Positions 10,007 to 18,975 are shown, counted from the stretch's first letter. The stretch: DNA of 64,000 nucleotides from Stenotrophobium rhamnosiphilum (GCF_003052265.1 NZ_QANS01000005.1:348285-412284), one strand, 5' to 3'. Numbers and translations are program-made. The notes: a model not told the origin generated them from the letters alone.

Positions 10007-10631
10007 AACATTTGCGGCCTTGCTGTTGGCTGCCGCACTCGCACCGGCCTTTGCCGCGCCCGCCAAGAAAAATAACGCTGATGTGCTGCGCCCCACGGGC
10101 CCGGTAACAATCACTGCGGATCGCGCCGAATGGTCAAAAACCGGTGTGATGGTTTACACCGGCAATGTTTCGCTCGTCTCAGAAAAAATGAAGATGAACG
10201 GCAATCGTCTGGAACTCACGCAGTTCCCCGAGAGCCAATACACCGCCAAGATCACCGGCGATCAAGCACACTTGGAACACGCAGGCGAGCCGACCGAAAA
10301 AGGCGAGCCAACGCCAACCGTCACCGCCGACGCCAGCACGCTGCTTTACGATTCACGCACGAGCGTGGTCGATGTCATCGGCAACGCCAAGATGACGCGC
10401 GGCAAAGACGAAGTCACCGGCAGCAATATTCGCTACAACGTCGCTGAGCGTCGCATTCAGGCTACGGGCGGCGATGCGGGTCAGGTCAAAATCGTGATTC
10501 AGCCGCCGCCAGACAAGAAGTTGCAGCTGCAGAAAGCAGCAGAGTCCAAAGCCGCAGAAATCAAAGCGCCGGAAAGCACCACACCGGACGCAAAACCCGC
10601 TGTATCAAAACCGGCAGAAAACACACCGTGA
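9990..10631 (+). CDS. lptA: LPS transport periplasmic protein LptA
   Basis: Periplasmic bridge protein that carries LPS across to the outer-membrane LptDE complex. I use the ATG at 9990 (213 residues); an upstream ATG at 9975 would add five residues without improving the signal peptide. The signal peptide ends near AFA|APAKK. The OstA/LptA fold follows ([39 protein letters not shown]). The tail after about residue 170 is low-complexity, rich in Lys, Ala, Glu and Pro, and probably disordered. The start lies inside lptC and the stop overlaps the GTG start of lptB. Confidence 0.93.
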   Translation: MSRAVKTFAALLLAAALAPAFAAPAKKNNADVLRPTGPVTITADRAEWSKTGVMVYTGNVSLVSEKMKMNGNRLELTQFPESQYTAKITGDQAHLEHAGEPTEKGEPTPTVTADASTLLYDSRTSVVDVIGNAKMTRGKDEVTGSNIRYNVAERRIQATGGDAGQVKIVIQPPPDKKLQLQKAAESKAAEIKAPESTTPDAKPAVSKPAENTP

Positions 10632-11356
10632 GCTCCGTTCTCTCCGCGCGCAATCTGGTCAAGCAATATAAAAAACGCACTGTCGTGCGCGATGTTTCGC
10701 TGTCGGTGAAAGCCGGCGAAATCGTCGGCCTGCTCGGCCCTAACGGCGCAGGCAAAACCACTTCGTTCTACATGATCGTAGGCTTGGTGCCGGCTGATGG
10801 CGGCGTGATTGAGTTGGATGGCCAAGACATTACTTCCCTGCCGATGCACGCGCGCGCCAAGCTCGGCGTGGGTTATTTGCCGCAAGAAGCTAGCGTGTTT
10901 CGCAAGCTCTCGGTGGCCGACAACATCATGGCAATTTTAGAGATCCGCCCTGATCTCGATAAAGCCGGTCGCGCTGCTGAACTAGAGCGCCTGCTCAACG
11001 ATTTGCACATCGCTCACATCCGCGATGGCGAAGGCCAAAGCCTGTCGGGTGGCGAACGTCGTCGCGTAGAAATTGCGCGTGCACTTGCCGCCAATCCACG
11101 CTTCATCCTGCTCGACGAACCCTTTGCAGGCGTTGACCCGATTGCGGTCGGCGACATTCAAAGCATCGTTAAACATCTACACAATCGCGGCATCGGCGTA
11201 TTGATCACCGACCACAACGTCCGCGAAACCCTCGGCATCTGCGAACGCGCTTACATCCTCGCCGAAGGCAAAGTGATTGCTGAAGGCACGCCGGATGAAG
11301 TGCTGAAGAACGAAATGGTTCGCAAGGTTTATTTGGGCGAAAGCTTCAAGCTGTAG
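10628..11356 (+). CDS. lptB: LPS export ABC transporter ATP-binding protein LptB
   Basis: Cytoplasmic ATPase that powers LPS extraction by LptB2FG. The start codon is GTG, overlapping the lptA stop (GTGA). The 242-residue protein shows Walker [11 protein letters not shown] near residue 38, signature SLSGGERRR near 139, Walker [17 protein letters not shown] near 157 and TDHNVRETL with the switch histidine. It ends in the typical [12 protein letters not shown]. Its TAG stop is part of a GTAGGGTGCGC repeat. The genes that usually follow (rpoN, hpf, pts genes) are absent. Confidence 0.96.
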   Translation: MSSVLSARNLVKQYKKRTVVRDVSLSVKAGEIVGLLGPNGAGKTTSFYMIVGLVPADGGVIELDGQDITSLPMHARAKLGVGYLPQEASVFRKLSVADNIMAILEIRPDLDKAGRAAELERLLNDLHIAHIRDGEGQSLSGGERRRVEIARALAANPRFILLDEPFAGVDPIAVGDIQSIVKHLHNRGIGVLITDHNVRETLGICERAYILAEGKVIAEGTPDEVLKNEMVRKVYLGESFKL

Positions 11357-11517
11357 GGTGCGCCTCGCGCATCAATTGCCCTAATCCGTAGGGTGGGTGG
11401 AGCGCAGCGAATCTCACCATCTCGCAGCACGCACAGCGGTGGGTTTCGCTGCGCGCGGCAATTGCTCCATGCATTGCTCTATCGAAGGCATCCATGCCCT
11501 CGTCTACTCACCCTACG
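11353..11517. repeat. Composite inverted-repeat region after lptB
   Basis: GTAGGGTGCGC at 11353 supplies the lptB stop. A second element runs from CGTAGGGTG (11387-11395) to its exact reverse complement CACCCTACG (11509-11517). Inside it, GCGCAGCGAA (11402-11411) pairs with TTCGCTGCGC (11445-11454). The 14-mer CGGTGGGTTTCGCT at 11437 recurs at 39469. The whole gap from 11357 to 11631 has no convincing gene. It looks like a small dispersed palindromic element. Confidence 0.6.
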
Positions 11518-11576
11518 AAAGCCACGCCCCATTTCTGGGCAAGATCAAGATTAGTGCAAATTTATTTACGTATTTC

Positions 11577-11604
11577 TTGCCATTTCAGCTACTCTGAATA
11601 AAGT
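11577..11604 (+). promoter_or_regulatory. Putative sigma-70 promoter for the DUF1329 gene
   Basis: TTGCCA (11577-11582) and TAAAGT (11599-11604) are separated by 16 nt and lie about 30 nt before the ATG at 11632, with a strong GAGGAGA ribosome binding site in between. Prediction by eye only. Confidence 0.35.
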
Positions 11605-11631
11605 CTGCATAAAAAATCAGAGGAGAATCAG

Positions 11632-13032
11632 ATGGCGACCTTTGCCGTGCGTATTTTCAAACGATACGCGTCTTTCGGAGTTACCGGCTCCACCGCTGCA
11701 CTGTTAAGTCTTGGGCTGATTGCAACGCCCGCTTTAGCCAAAGTTTCTCAAGCCGAAGCAGACAAGCTGAAAAGCGAGTTGACGCCTGTCGGTGCCGAAC
11801 GTGCGGCCAATAGCGCCGGCACGATTCCCAAATGGGAAGGTGGACTGAAAACAGCGCCGCCTTGCTATAAAGGCAGAGGCACTCGTTATTGCGATCCGTT
11901 CCCTTCAGATAAGCCACTGTTCACGATTACCAAGGCCAATCTTGCGACCTATAAGGGTCAGTTGACCGAAGGTCAGAAAGCACTGTTCGCCAAATTTGGC
12001 GATAGCTACAAGATGAACGTGTATCCAACGCGTCGTACGGTCGGCTTCCCAGATTTTGTTTACGAAGCCACCACCAAGAACGCGCTGAACGCCGAGCTCA
12101 CCAATGGCGGTGAATCACTCAATGGCGCGGTGTTGGGCATTCCATTCCCGATTCCCAAGACCGGCAACGAGCCGATCTGGAACCACAAGCTGCGTTATCG
12201 CGGCGTCGGTGTTGATCGTTGGAACAATCAGGCTGCGGTCACCACTTCTGGCGATTTCAATCTGGTAAAAATTCACGAGCAAGTAAAGTTTCTTTACGAC
12301 ACTCGCGGCATTACGCCAGAGCAGCTCGATAACGTCGGCATTTACTTCATGCAGGTCGTTACTGCACCACCTCGTCTCGCAGGCCAGATTACGCTGGTGC
12401 ACGAGACGATGGATCAGGTGAAAGAACCACGCCGCGCATGGCAGTACAACCCAGGTCAGCGTCGTCTGCGTCGCGCACCTAACGTCGGCTATGACAATCC
12501 GGGCACCGGCGCTGATGGTCTGCGTACCAACGACCAGACCGACACCTTTAACGGTGCAACCGATCGCTACACTTGGAAATTGGTCGGCAAGAAAGAGATG
12601 TACATCCCGTACAACGCGTACGTGGTGCACTCCGACAAGTACAAGTTCAAAGACATCATTCGCAAAGGTCATATCAACCAAGACCTACCGCGTTATGAAC
12701 TGCACCGCGTTTGGGTTGTGGAATCCAACATCAAGCCAGGCACCACGCACATCTATCGTAAGCGCGTGTTCTATGTTGATGAAGACAGCTGGCAGATTGC
12801 AGCTGTAGATATTTACGACGCACGCCAAACCCTGTGGCGCGTACAGGAATCACACCTCATCGGCATTTACGATCTCCTGGGCAGCGGCCCTGTTTTGGAA
12901 ACCGTTTATGACCTGCAGTCCGGCCGTTATCTGGCACAGGCGATGAACAACGAAGATCCGGAGACCAGCGAAAAGAATTTCGAGGTCAACTTCTTCGATC
13001 CTGCAAACGTCGCCAAACAAGCCAGCAAATAA
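11632..13032 (+). CDS. DUF1329 domain-containing exported protein
   Basis: 466-residue exported protein of the DUF1329 family, with a signal peptide of about 36 residues ending ATPALA|KVS. The mature part begins with the family-typical AEADKLKSELTPVGAERAANSAGTIP region and contains QVVTAPPRLAGQITLVHETMDQ, RRAWQYNPGQRRLRRAP and the DRYTWKLVGKKEMYIPYN blocks. Members are predicted periplasmic or outer-membrane-associated proteins with a LolA/LppX-like beta fold. They are usually encoded beside DUF1302 proteins, as here (next gene at 60 nt). A lipid or hydrophobic-substrate role is inferred from genomic contexts in this family; no reaction can be named. Confidence 0.9.
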   Translation: MATFAVRIFKRYASFGVTGSTAALLSLGLIATPALAKVSQAEADKLKSELTPVGAERAANSAGTIPKWEGGLKTAPPCYKGRGTRYCDPFPSDKPLFTITKANLATYKGQLTEGQKALFAKFGDSYKMNVYPTRRTVGFPDFVYEATTKNALNAELTNGGESLNGAVLGIPFPIPKTGNEPIWNHKLRYRGVGVDRWNNQAAVTTSGDFNLVKIHEQVKFLYDTRGITPEQLDNVGIYFMQVVTAPPRLAGQITLVHETMDQVKEPRRAWQYNPGQRRLRRAPNVGYDNPGTGADGLRTNDQTDTFNGATDRYTWKLVGKKEMYIPYNAYVVHSDKYKFKDIIRKGHINQDLPRYELHRVWVVESNIKPGTTHIYRKRVFYVDEDSWQIAAVDIYDARQTLWRVQESHLIGIYDLLGSGPVLETVYDLQSGRYLAQAMNNEDPETSEKNFEVNFFDPANVAKQASK

Positions 13033-13041
13033 ATCGAGGCG

Positions 13042-13070
13042 TCGACCGCATCTGGGGAGGATGCGGTCGA
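13042..13070 (+). promoter_or_regulatory. Intercistronic hairpin between DUF1329 and DUF1302 genes
   Basis: TCGACCGCATC and GATGCGGTCGA form a perfect 11-bp stem with a 7-nt loop (TGGGGAG) and no T-run. This could stabilise the upstream mRNA segment or set unequal expression of the two envelope proteins. Confidence 0.45.
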
Positions 13071-13092
13071 TGTGATTACATCAGGGGGGCTT

Positions 13093-15360
13093 ATGAAATA
13101 TTCCAACGCTAGCTGGCTGCGTGTTCAGTTGAACCGCGCCGCTACGATCACCGCCGTTATTCTTGCAACGCTATCTGTGTCTGCCAACGCTTTTGAAGTT
13201 GACGTTGCGGGCAAGACCATCAAAATCGACAACCTGCTAACCATCGGCGGCATGATGCGCATGCAAGACCGCGATGGTCAGTTGGTCGGCAAGTCATCGT
13301 TGAATCCAGGCATCTGCGCCAGACGCACGAGCCCCGATCCATACAACGTGAATCCCGCCTATGCCGGTCACACCTGTAATGCAGGTGAAGATGCGCCGGG
13401 CTATGCCAATGCCAACGCTTTTTTTGTCGATCAGCCCGGTTCGTACTCGCCCAACGGCGATGACGGCAACCTTAATTTCGACAAGCACGATATCGTTTCA
13501 ACCACATTCAAGCTCACGACTGACTTCTCACTAGAAGTCGGCGGCTACAACATTTTTGTGCGTGCCTTGGGTTATGCCGATCCGCGCTATTTACGCTTGC
13601 AAGAAAGTCATCCAGACACCACCGCGCAGGCACGCTACACGGCGTACCGAGGCGAACCACGCAGACTCAATGGCCTGCGCTTCGAAATGCTGGATTACTT
13701 TGTTAGCAAAAACTTTGATATCGGCGACCGCGCTTTTAGCATCAAGGTTGGTAATCAGGTTCTGAACTGGGGCGAAAGCTCCTTCCTGCTCGCCAACTCG
13801 CTCAACTCAATCAACCCGCCAGACCAAGCTGCATTGCGCATGCCTGGCTTTGACTTGAAGGAACTGGCGCAGCCTGCAGGCATGGTGCTTTTCTCGGGCG
13901 ATATCGTGGATGGCGTCAGCTTTCAGACCTTCTATCAATATAAGTGGGTACCGGTTATTCCGGATCCGGTCGGCAGTTACTTCTCAACGTCAGACATCGT
14001 TGGCGCAGGCGGCGACTACGCCATGCTGTCCTTCGCAAAGGCGCCAGAAGATCCAGAACAACTTTATGAACCCGCACGCAATCCAGACGATCCTGCATTC
14101 ATCATCAACTCCAAATCCAGCCGCACGCTTTTGGTGGACCACGCTGCAAGCAGACGCGCTGAACCAAAGAATGGTGGGCAGTACGGCGCAGCCTTCAAGT
14201 TTTACTTAGAGGGATTGAATGGCACCGAGGTTGGTCTTTACTTTGCCAACTATCACGCACGCATTCCGAGCATCTCTGGCTACGCTGCAAACGCAACGTG
14301 TCTGCCTAACTCGGGCGTGACGCCGGTCGACACTATTTTGCAGATCGCGGTGAATTGCCTCAGCGATCTCAGTGAAGTTCCCTCCGCATTGGCTGCATTG
14401 GCCAACGGCGCGCCACAGATTCCTTTAGACAAAGAAGCGCTACCTTTGGACAGCGCACGTTTGTTTATCGAGTATCCGGAAAACGTGAAGATGTACGGCG
14501 TCTCGTTCAACACCACCGTCGGTGACATCGCGCTGGCTGGTGAATATGTCTATCGCCCTAATTTGCCTGGGCAGATTCATTCCACCGACTTGGTGTTTGC
14601 ACTGCTGCAGCCTGCATTCCCTGAGCAGGATTTGAACTTGGGCATCGCCACGCTGCCTGGCCGTCGCTCAGCCGCACCGGATTTCTTGACGCAATATCGC
14701 AACCCGGGCTGTGCGCCTAATTGCGTCACTGCGGGCCAGTACATCCGCGGCTATGAACCGATGAAGATCGGTCAGCTCAATCTCAGCTTGCTCAAAACCA
14801 TCGGTGGCGATAACCCGCTGGGCGCAAGCCAGATCACCTTGCTGCTGGAAAGCGGTTTCACACACATCATCGATTTCCCTGACTTGTCAGAACTGCAGTT
14901 CAACGGCGCAGGTACCGACAGCCACATCTCAAGCGGCGCTGATGGCAGCATCGGCATCAACCCACGCGATGTGCGCACCAATCCTAACGATCCTTCCACC
15001 AGCAAAACCGACGGCAATCTCACCGTGCGTCAGAACCCGACGGCTTGGAAAGATCACGGCGGCTTCGGCACCAAGTACTCGTACGGTTATCGCTTTGTAA
15101 CGCTGACCCGTTATGACAGCGCGCTGTTCGGCGCCAACCTCGAGTTCCTCAACGCACTGTTCCATGACGTGCGCGGTGTCGGCCCTGGTCTTGGTCAGAA
15201 CTTTGTTGGCGGTCGCAAACAAATTCTGTCGGGCATTCGCATCGACTATCTCTCGCGCGTATTCGGCGAAGTGCGCTACACCTGGTTCACCGGTGGTGGC
15301 GTGCGTGATGCGCAGCGTGACCGTGACAATCTGATGATCTACGGTGGTTATCAGTTCTAA
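13093..15360 (+). CDS. DUF1302 family outer-membrane protein
   Basis: Large predicted outer-membrane beta-barrel of 755 residues, counted from the ATG at 13093 that follows GGGGGG; an in-frame ATG 21 nt upstream is less plausible. The signal peptide ends SANA|FEVDV. The sequence is rich in alternating aromatic strands, contains the DUF1302-typical FSIKVGNQVLNWGESSFLL and NTTVGDIALAGEYVYRPN blocks, and ends in the C-terminal aromatic signature YGGYQF. It pairs with the DUF1329 gene upstream. A second DUF1302 protein is encoded at 23493-26174. Substrate unknown; passage of hydrophobic compounds is an inference. Confidence 0.9.
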   Translation: MKYSNASWLRVQLNRAATITAVILATLSVSANAFEVDVAGKTIKIDNLLTIGGMMRMQDRDGQLVGKSSLNPGICARRTSPDPYNVNPAYAGHTCNAGEDAPGYANANAFFVDQPGSYSPNGDDGNLNFDKHDIVSTTFKLTTDFSLEVGGYNIFVRALGYADPRYLRLQESHPDTTAQARYTAYRGEPRRLNGLRFEMLDYFVSKNFDIGDRAFSIKVGNQVLNWGESSFLLANSLNSINPPDQAALRMPGFDLKELAQPAGMVLFSGDIVDGVSFQTFYQYKWVPVIPDPVGSYFSTSDIVGAGGDYAMLSFAKAPEDPEQLYEPARNPDDPAFIINSKSSRTLLVDHAASRRAEPKNGGQYGAAFKFYLEGLNGTEVGLYFANYHARIPSISGYAANATCLPNSGVTPVDTILQIAVNCLSDLSEVPSALAALANGAPQIPLDKEALPLDSARLFIEYPENVKMYGVSFNTTVGDIALAGEYVYRPNLPGQIHSTDLVFALLQPAFPEQDLNLGIATLPGRRSAAPDFLTQYRNPGCAPNCVTAGQYIRGYEPMKIGQLNLSLLKTIGGDNPLGASQITLLLESGFTHIIDFPDLSELQFNGAGTDSHISSGADGSIGINPRDVRTNPNDPSTSKTDGNLTVRQNPTAWKDHGGFGTKYSYGYRFVTLTRYDSALFGANLEFLNALFHDVRGVGPGLGQNFVGGRKQILSGIRIDYLSRVFGEVRYTWFTGGGVRDAQRDRDNLMIYGGYQF

Positions 15361-15383
15361 GATTTATTTAGCAGTACAAATGA

Positions 15384-15419
15384 GAAAGCCGGGCCGCATT
15401 TCGCGGCCCGGCTTTTTTA
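15384..15419. terminator. Rho-independent terminator (after DUF1302)
   Basis: GCCGGGCCGC (15388-15397) pairs with GCGGCCCGGC (15403-15412) around a 5-nt loop, followed by TTTTTT. An upstream AAA makes it partly usable from the mpl side too. Confidence 0.9.
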
Positions 15420-15422
15420 TTG

Positions 15423-15462
15423 CTTTACTCCCTCGCCCCGTTTACGGGGAGAGGGAGTAAAG
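15423..15462. repeat. Long palindrome between DUF1302 gene and mpl
   Basis: CTTTACTCCCTC (15423-15434) and GAGGGAGTAAAG (15451-15462) form a 12-bp stem, extended by CCCCG/CGGGG. It abuts the mpl stop but has no T-run. It resembles dispersed palindromes seen in many proteobacterial genomes. Confidence 0.6.
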
Positions 15463-15466
15463 AACG

Positions 15467-16822
15467 CTAGCCTTTAAGTGCGTCGACCAACTTCTGGTGA
15501 ATCCCACCAAAGTCGCCATTGCTCATCACCACAATGCGATCGCCTTCGCGCGCTTCAGCTGCAATCGCCGCGATCAAAGGTTCGAGCGCCTGCTCTACGT
15601 GCAAACGTGAACCCACATCTTTCAGCGCAGATTTGGCGTCCCACTTGAGATCAGGTCGCGCGTATACAAAGCAGCGATCAGCATCACGCAAACTGCGCGC
15701 AAGTTCCTGTGCATGTGAACCCATGCGCATCGTGTTGGAGCGTGGCTCCAGCACGGCAAGTACACGACCACCCTGCTCTTTCACCGCGGCAAGCGTCACT
15801 TCAATCGCTGTTGGGTGATGCGCGAAATCGTCGTAAACCTTCACGCCGCGCGCTTCGCCAACCAATTCCAAGCGACGCTTCACGCTGTGAAACGCAGCAA
15901 GACCTTCAATCAATTTATCGAGCGAAGCCCCGACATGCGTTGCCGCAGCAAACGCTGCAAGGGTGTTGGAGCGATTGTGCGCACCCGCCATCGGCGTTTG
16001 CACGATACCTTTGGAACGCCCCTTCACATACAGCTCAAAGCCATCTTCACGTGGCTCCGCTTGCCATCCATCGACGTGATCGAAATGTTCGACCGAACTC
16101 CAGCAACCTTGCTGCAACACGTGTGCAAGATTGGCGTCGGTACCATTCACGACCAAGCGACCTTCGCCGGGGACGGTGCGAATCAGGTGATGAAACTGAC
16201 GCTCAATCGCAGCGAGATCCGGAAAAATATCGGCGTGGTCGAATTCCAGATTATTCAGAATCGCCGTGCGCGGATGGTAGTGAACGAACTTGCTGCGCTT
16301 GTCGAAGAAGGCGGTGTCGTACTCATCCGCTTCAATCACAAAATATTTGGATTTGCCGAGGCGTGCGGACACGCCAAAGTTCACCGGCACCCCCCCGACC
16401 AAGAAGCCGGGCTCCAAACCTGCGTAATCGAGCAACCATGCGAGCAAGGAAGTCGTCGTAGTTTTGCCGTGCGTACCGGCAACCGCGAGCACGTGGCGAC
16501 CTTGCAGTACGTTCTCAGCCAACCATTGCGGGCCAGAGATGTAAGGCAAGCCTGCATTGAGCACGTATTCCATCGCCGGATTGCCGCGCGTGACAACGTT
16601 GCCGACCACAACCACATCGGGCGCAGGCTGCAGATGCGATGGCTCATAGCCCTGCATCAGCGTGATGCCAAGCGCTTCGAGCTGCGTAGACATTGGTGGC
16701 CAAGCATTCGCATCTGAGCCGGTGACCTTGTAGCCCGCTTCGCGCGCAATCGCTGCGATACCAGCCATAAAGGTGCCGCAGATACCGAGAATATGAATGT
16801 GCTTGGGTTTAGCTTGGGACAT
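15467..16822 (-). CDS. mpl: UDP-N-acetylmuramate:L-alanyl-gamma-D-glutamyl-meso-diaminopimelate ligase Mpl
   Basis: Mpl re-attaches recycled tripeptide to UDP-MurNAc in cytoplasmic peptidoglycan recycling. The 451-residue protein has the Mur-ligase order: an N-terminal nucleotide-sugar domain (HIHILGICGTFMAGIA, residues 8-23), the ATP-binding loop VAGTHGKTTTTSLLAWLL near residue 113, the Mur ligase motif EADEYDTAFFDKRSKF near 180 that is characteristic of Mpl rather than MurC, and a C-terminal domain with YDDFAHHPTAI. The gene stands alone on the minus strand. Confidence 0.96.
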   Translation of the reverse strand: MSQAKPKHIHILGICGTFMAGIAAIAREAGYKVTGSDANAWPPMSTQLEALGITLMQGYEPSHLQPAPDVVVVGNVVTRGNPAMEYVLNAGLPYISGPQWLAENVLQGRHVLAVAGTHGKTTTTSLLAWLLDYAGLEPGFLVGGVPVNFGVSARLGKSKYFVIEADEYDTAFFDKRSKFVHYHPRTAILNNLEFDHADIFPDLAAIERQFHHLIRTVPGEGRLVVNGTDANLAHVLQQGCWSSVEHFDHVDGWQAEPREDGFELYVKGRSKGIVQTPMAGAHNRSNTLAAFAAATHVGASLDKLIEGLAAFHSVKRRLELVGEARGVKVYDDFAHHPTAIEVTLAAVKEQGGRVLAVLEPRSNTMRMGSHAQELARSLRDADRCFVYARPDLKWDAKSALKDVGSRLHVEQALEPLIAAIAAEAREGDRIVVMSNGDFGGIHQKLVDALKG

Positions 16823-16921
16823 CGACCTGACCTGATTGAACGATTGAAACCGCCACAGCGCTCCAATCGTTATTATTTATCCGCTTAGTTAATTTAGTTT
16901 AACAAATTTAAACAAAACCGA

Positions 16922-17503
16922 TCAACTCACTGGCGCACCAAACAAGGCGCCTACAAACGTGCCGCCGACCACGCCAATGAACAGCATGACGCCAGCCGCA
17001 ACAAAGCCGATCACAAAACCAACCCACATCGGCACGTTAGCCGCGTGACGGAAAATGTGCGCGGTAACAGCAAAGTTCCAGAAATTGAGCAGGTTCATTA
17101 GCAGCACAGGCAGCGTGGGCAATTTAATCGCCTCAGCATTCTTCATCGCTTCTGGATTTTTGGTCAGCTCCAGCAATTGCGGTGCTATCTGCGAGAACGG
17201 AATGACCGTAGCTAGCGTCAGCAAGAGCGTGGTGGCAAGCAGCGAATCAAACGTCTGCTGAAAGCGAGCGGTCAGATTGCGCAAGCGCAGCGTCCAGCGC
17301 ACCACCAGCGCCATGCCGCCAATCATGGCGACAGCGATGCCTATCGCCATGCTCAGGGGCAAGACCTGCCCAAACACCAAGGCATTGGCTGTAGCGGCCA
17401 GCAACAAGAGCGCCGGACGAATGCCGATGGCATAGGGGAAATCCTGCGGTCCTGCGCGGAAAAACAGGATGCGGAGCGTGGGGGTGAGTACTTCGTTAAA
17501 CAT
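16922..17503 (-). CDS. Integral membrane protein of unknown function
   Basis: 193-residue hydrophobic protein with about five predicted transmembrane segments (near residues 27-45, 50-68, 87-107, 129-149 and 158-183) and a charged loop at 113-127. The arrangement resembles Yip1-type membrane proteins, but I do not recognise a specific family. It is separated from mpl by about 100 AT-rich nt and is divergent from rnd, with the large palindromic element in between. Function unknown. Confidence 0.7.
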   Translation of the reverse strand: MFNEVLTPTLRILFFRAGPQDFPYAIGIRPALLLLAATANALVFGQVLPLSMAIGIAVAMIGGMALVVRWTLRLRNLTARFQQTFDSLLATTLLLTLATVIPFSQIAPQLLELTKNPEAMKNAEAIKLPTLPVLLMNLLNFWNFAVTAHIFRHAANVPMWVGFVIGFVAAGVMLFIGVVGGTFVGALFGAPVS

Positions 17504-17544
17504 TTTTCAATCTTCAGCCTTCGATAGCCGATATTCTATGTGCT

Positions 17545-17815
17545 TTAGGGCGTGCTGGTCCTTATTTCACGTCAGCGCTGCCCCCTCAAAAATCGCCATG
17601 CAAGGCGCGACTGAGGAGGTTTAGTCGTTCTAAATAACGAAGGAGCAACGCGGCATGGCGATTTTTGAGGCAGCAGCCCGAAGGGGCGGAAGCCATTGGG
17701 CACATGGCCGCGTCATCGCTCGCTTACATAGTTCACTATGCCGCGCTAACTCTTCCTTGCCCTGCACCCAATGGCTCTCCGCCGCTGGCGCGAAATAAGG
17801 GCCAACACGCCCTAA
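17545..17815. repeat. 271-nt cruciform-like inverted-repeat element upstream of rnd
   Basis: Three nested or adjacent stems are visible. Outer arms of 33 nt at 17545-17577 and 17783-17815 match at 29 of 33 positions as inverted repeats. An inner perfect 18-bp stem joins 17584-17601 with 17653-17670 around a 51-nt loop. A third stem starts at 17686-17700 and closes with 17767-17782 (AGCCATTGGG pairs with CCCAATGGCT). Together they make a two-armed, cloverleaf-like fold. The element ends 11 nt before the rnd ATG. It has no transposase and could be a MITE-like repeat or a structured RNA. The stretch 17504-17544 before it holds nothing clear. Confidence 0.75.
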
Positions 17816-17826
17816 GACCGAAGCTC

Positions 17827-18924
17827 ATGCCCAATCACGTTTTTATCCAGACCGCCGACATTCTCCAAACCTATTTGGAACGCTGGGCCACGCGCCCTTG
17901 GTTGGCGGTGGACACCGAATTTGTCCGTGTCGATACCTATTACCCCAAGCTCTGCCTAGTGCAGATTGGCGACGGCGAGACCAGCGCCTGCATTGACGCG
18001 GTCACCATCAAAGACCTGAAACCGCTATTTGACCTGCTCAATCGCAAAGACATCCTCAAGGTGTTTCACGCCGCGAGTCAGGATCTGGAAATCTTTGTCG
18101 AACTCAGCGGCATCTGCCCTTCTCCAATCTTCGACACGCAAACCGCTTCCACAATACTGAGCCTCGGCGACCAAATGGGCTATGCCGCATTGGTGGAAAA
18201 ACGCTGCGGCGTTGTGTTGGATAAAAGCCTGACGCGCACCGATTGGTCGCGTCGTCCGCTCACCGCGGCCGAGCTCGATTACGCTGCGCTCGACGTGCAT
18301 TACCTCGCCGAAATTTATCCAGTGCTGCGTGAAGAACTCGCCACTGCAAATCGATTGGCGTGGCTGGAAGAAGATTGCGCACGCGCCTGCATCGCAGAAA
18401 ATTATCTGAATGATCCCGCCGATGTTTGGCGTCGCCTTAAAGGTTTAGCGCGTCTAGCGCCACGCGCGCAGGTGATTGCTGCTGCGCTGGCAGAGTGGCG
18501 TGAAGTGGAAGCGCAAACACGTAATCGCCCACGTAAATGGATCATCGAAGACGATGCGATTTATCGCATGGCCGAACGCGCGCCAGAATCGCTGGAACAG
18601 ATTGAAGCACTCAGCGTATTGCCACCGAAAACTTTTGCACGTCATGGCGAAGGTTTGTTGGAAGTGATCACTCATGCGCGCACGCTAGAGCCACGCACAC
18701 TCGCAAGCGATGATCGCTTAGAGCCTGAAATCAAAGCGCGCGTTACCAAGCTGCAAGAACGTCTGCGCGCGATTGCTACAACGTTGCAAGTGCCACCCAG
18801 CACGCTGGCACCACGCGCTGATGTAGAAGCGCTCGCGCTATTTGGCGCAGAGGCAAAGGCCAATGTATTGATGGGCTGGCGGCGTGATGTGGCTGGAACT
18901 GAGCTACTGAAACTGTTGGTTTAA
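17827..18924 (+). CDS. rnd: Ribonuclease D
   Basis: 3'-5' exoribonuclease that trims tRNA and other small RNA 3' ends. I start at the ATG at 17827 (365 residues); the frame is open upstream but runs through a palindromic element and has no family similarity there. DEDD-type catalytic residues are present in AVDTEFVRVDTYYPKLCLVQIG, VFHAASQDLEIF and LDYAALDVHYL. An HRDC RNA-binding domain follows (near residues 210-290). The ribosome binding site is weak (GAAG). Promoter and leader must include the 271-nt inverted-repeat element. Confidence 0.94.
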   Translation: MPNHVFIQTADILQTYLERWATRPWLAVDTEFVRVDTYYPKLCLVQIGDGETSACIDAVTIKDLKPLFDLLNRKDILKVFHAASQDLEIFVELSGICPSPIFDTQTASTILSLGDQMGYAALVEKRCGVVLDKSLTRTDWSRRPLTAAELDYAALDVHYLAEIYPVLREELATANRLAWLEEDCARACIAENYLNDPADVWRRLKGLARLAPRAQVIAAALAEWREVEAQTRNRPRKWIIEDDAIYRMAERAPESLEQIEALSVLPPKTFARHGEGLLEVITHARTLEPRTLASDDRLEPEIKARVTKLQERLRAIATTLQVPPSTLAPRADVEALALFGAEAKANVLMGWRRDVAGTELLKLLV

Positions 18925-18943
18925 CTCACATTCGCACAAAACG

Positions 18944-18975
18944 AAAAAGCCGCGAGCAATCGCTAGCGGCTTTTT
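18944..18975. terminator. Bidirectional terminator between rnd and adk
   Basis: AAAAAGCCGC (18944-18953) pairs with GCGGCTTTTT (18966-18975) across a 12-nt loop, with a T-run on both strands. It serves the convergent genes rnd and adk. Confidence 0.9.

Noticed and set aside
17665..17826. N-terminal extension of RNase D.
   Set aside because: It would translate through the inverted-repeat element and has no similarity to the family; ATG 17827 matches the family start.
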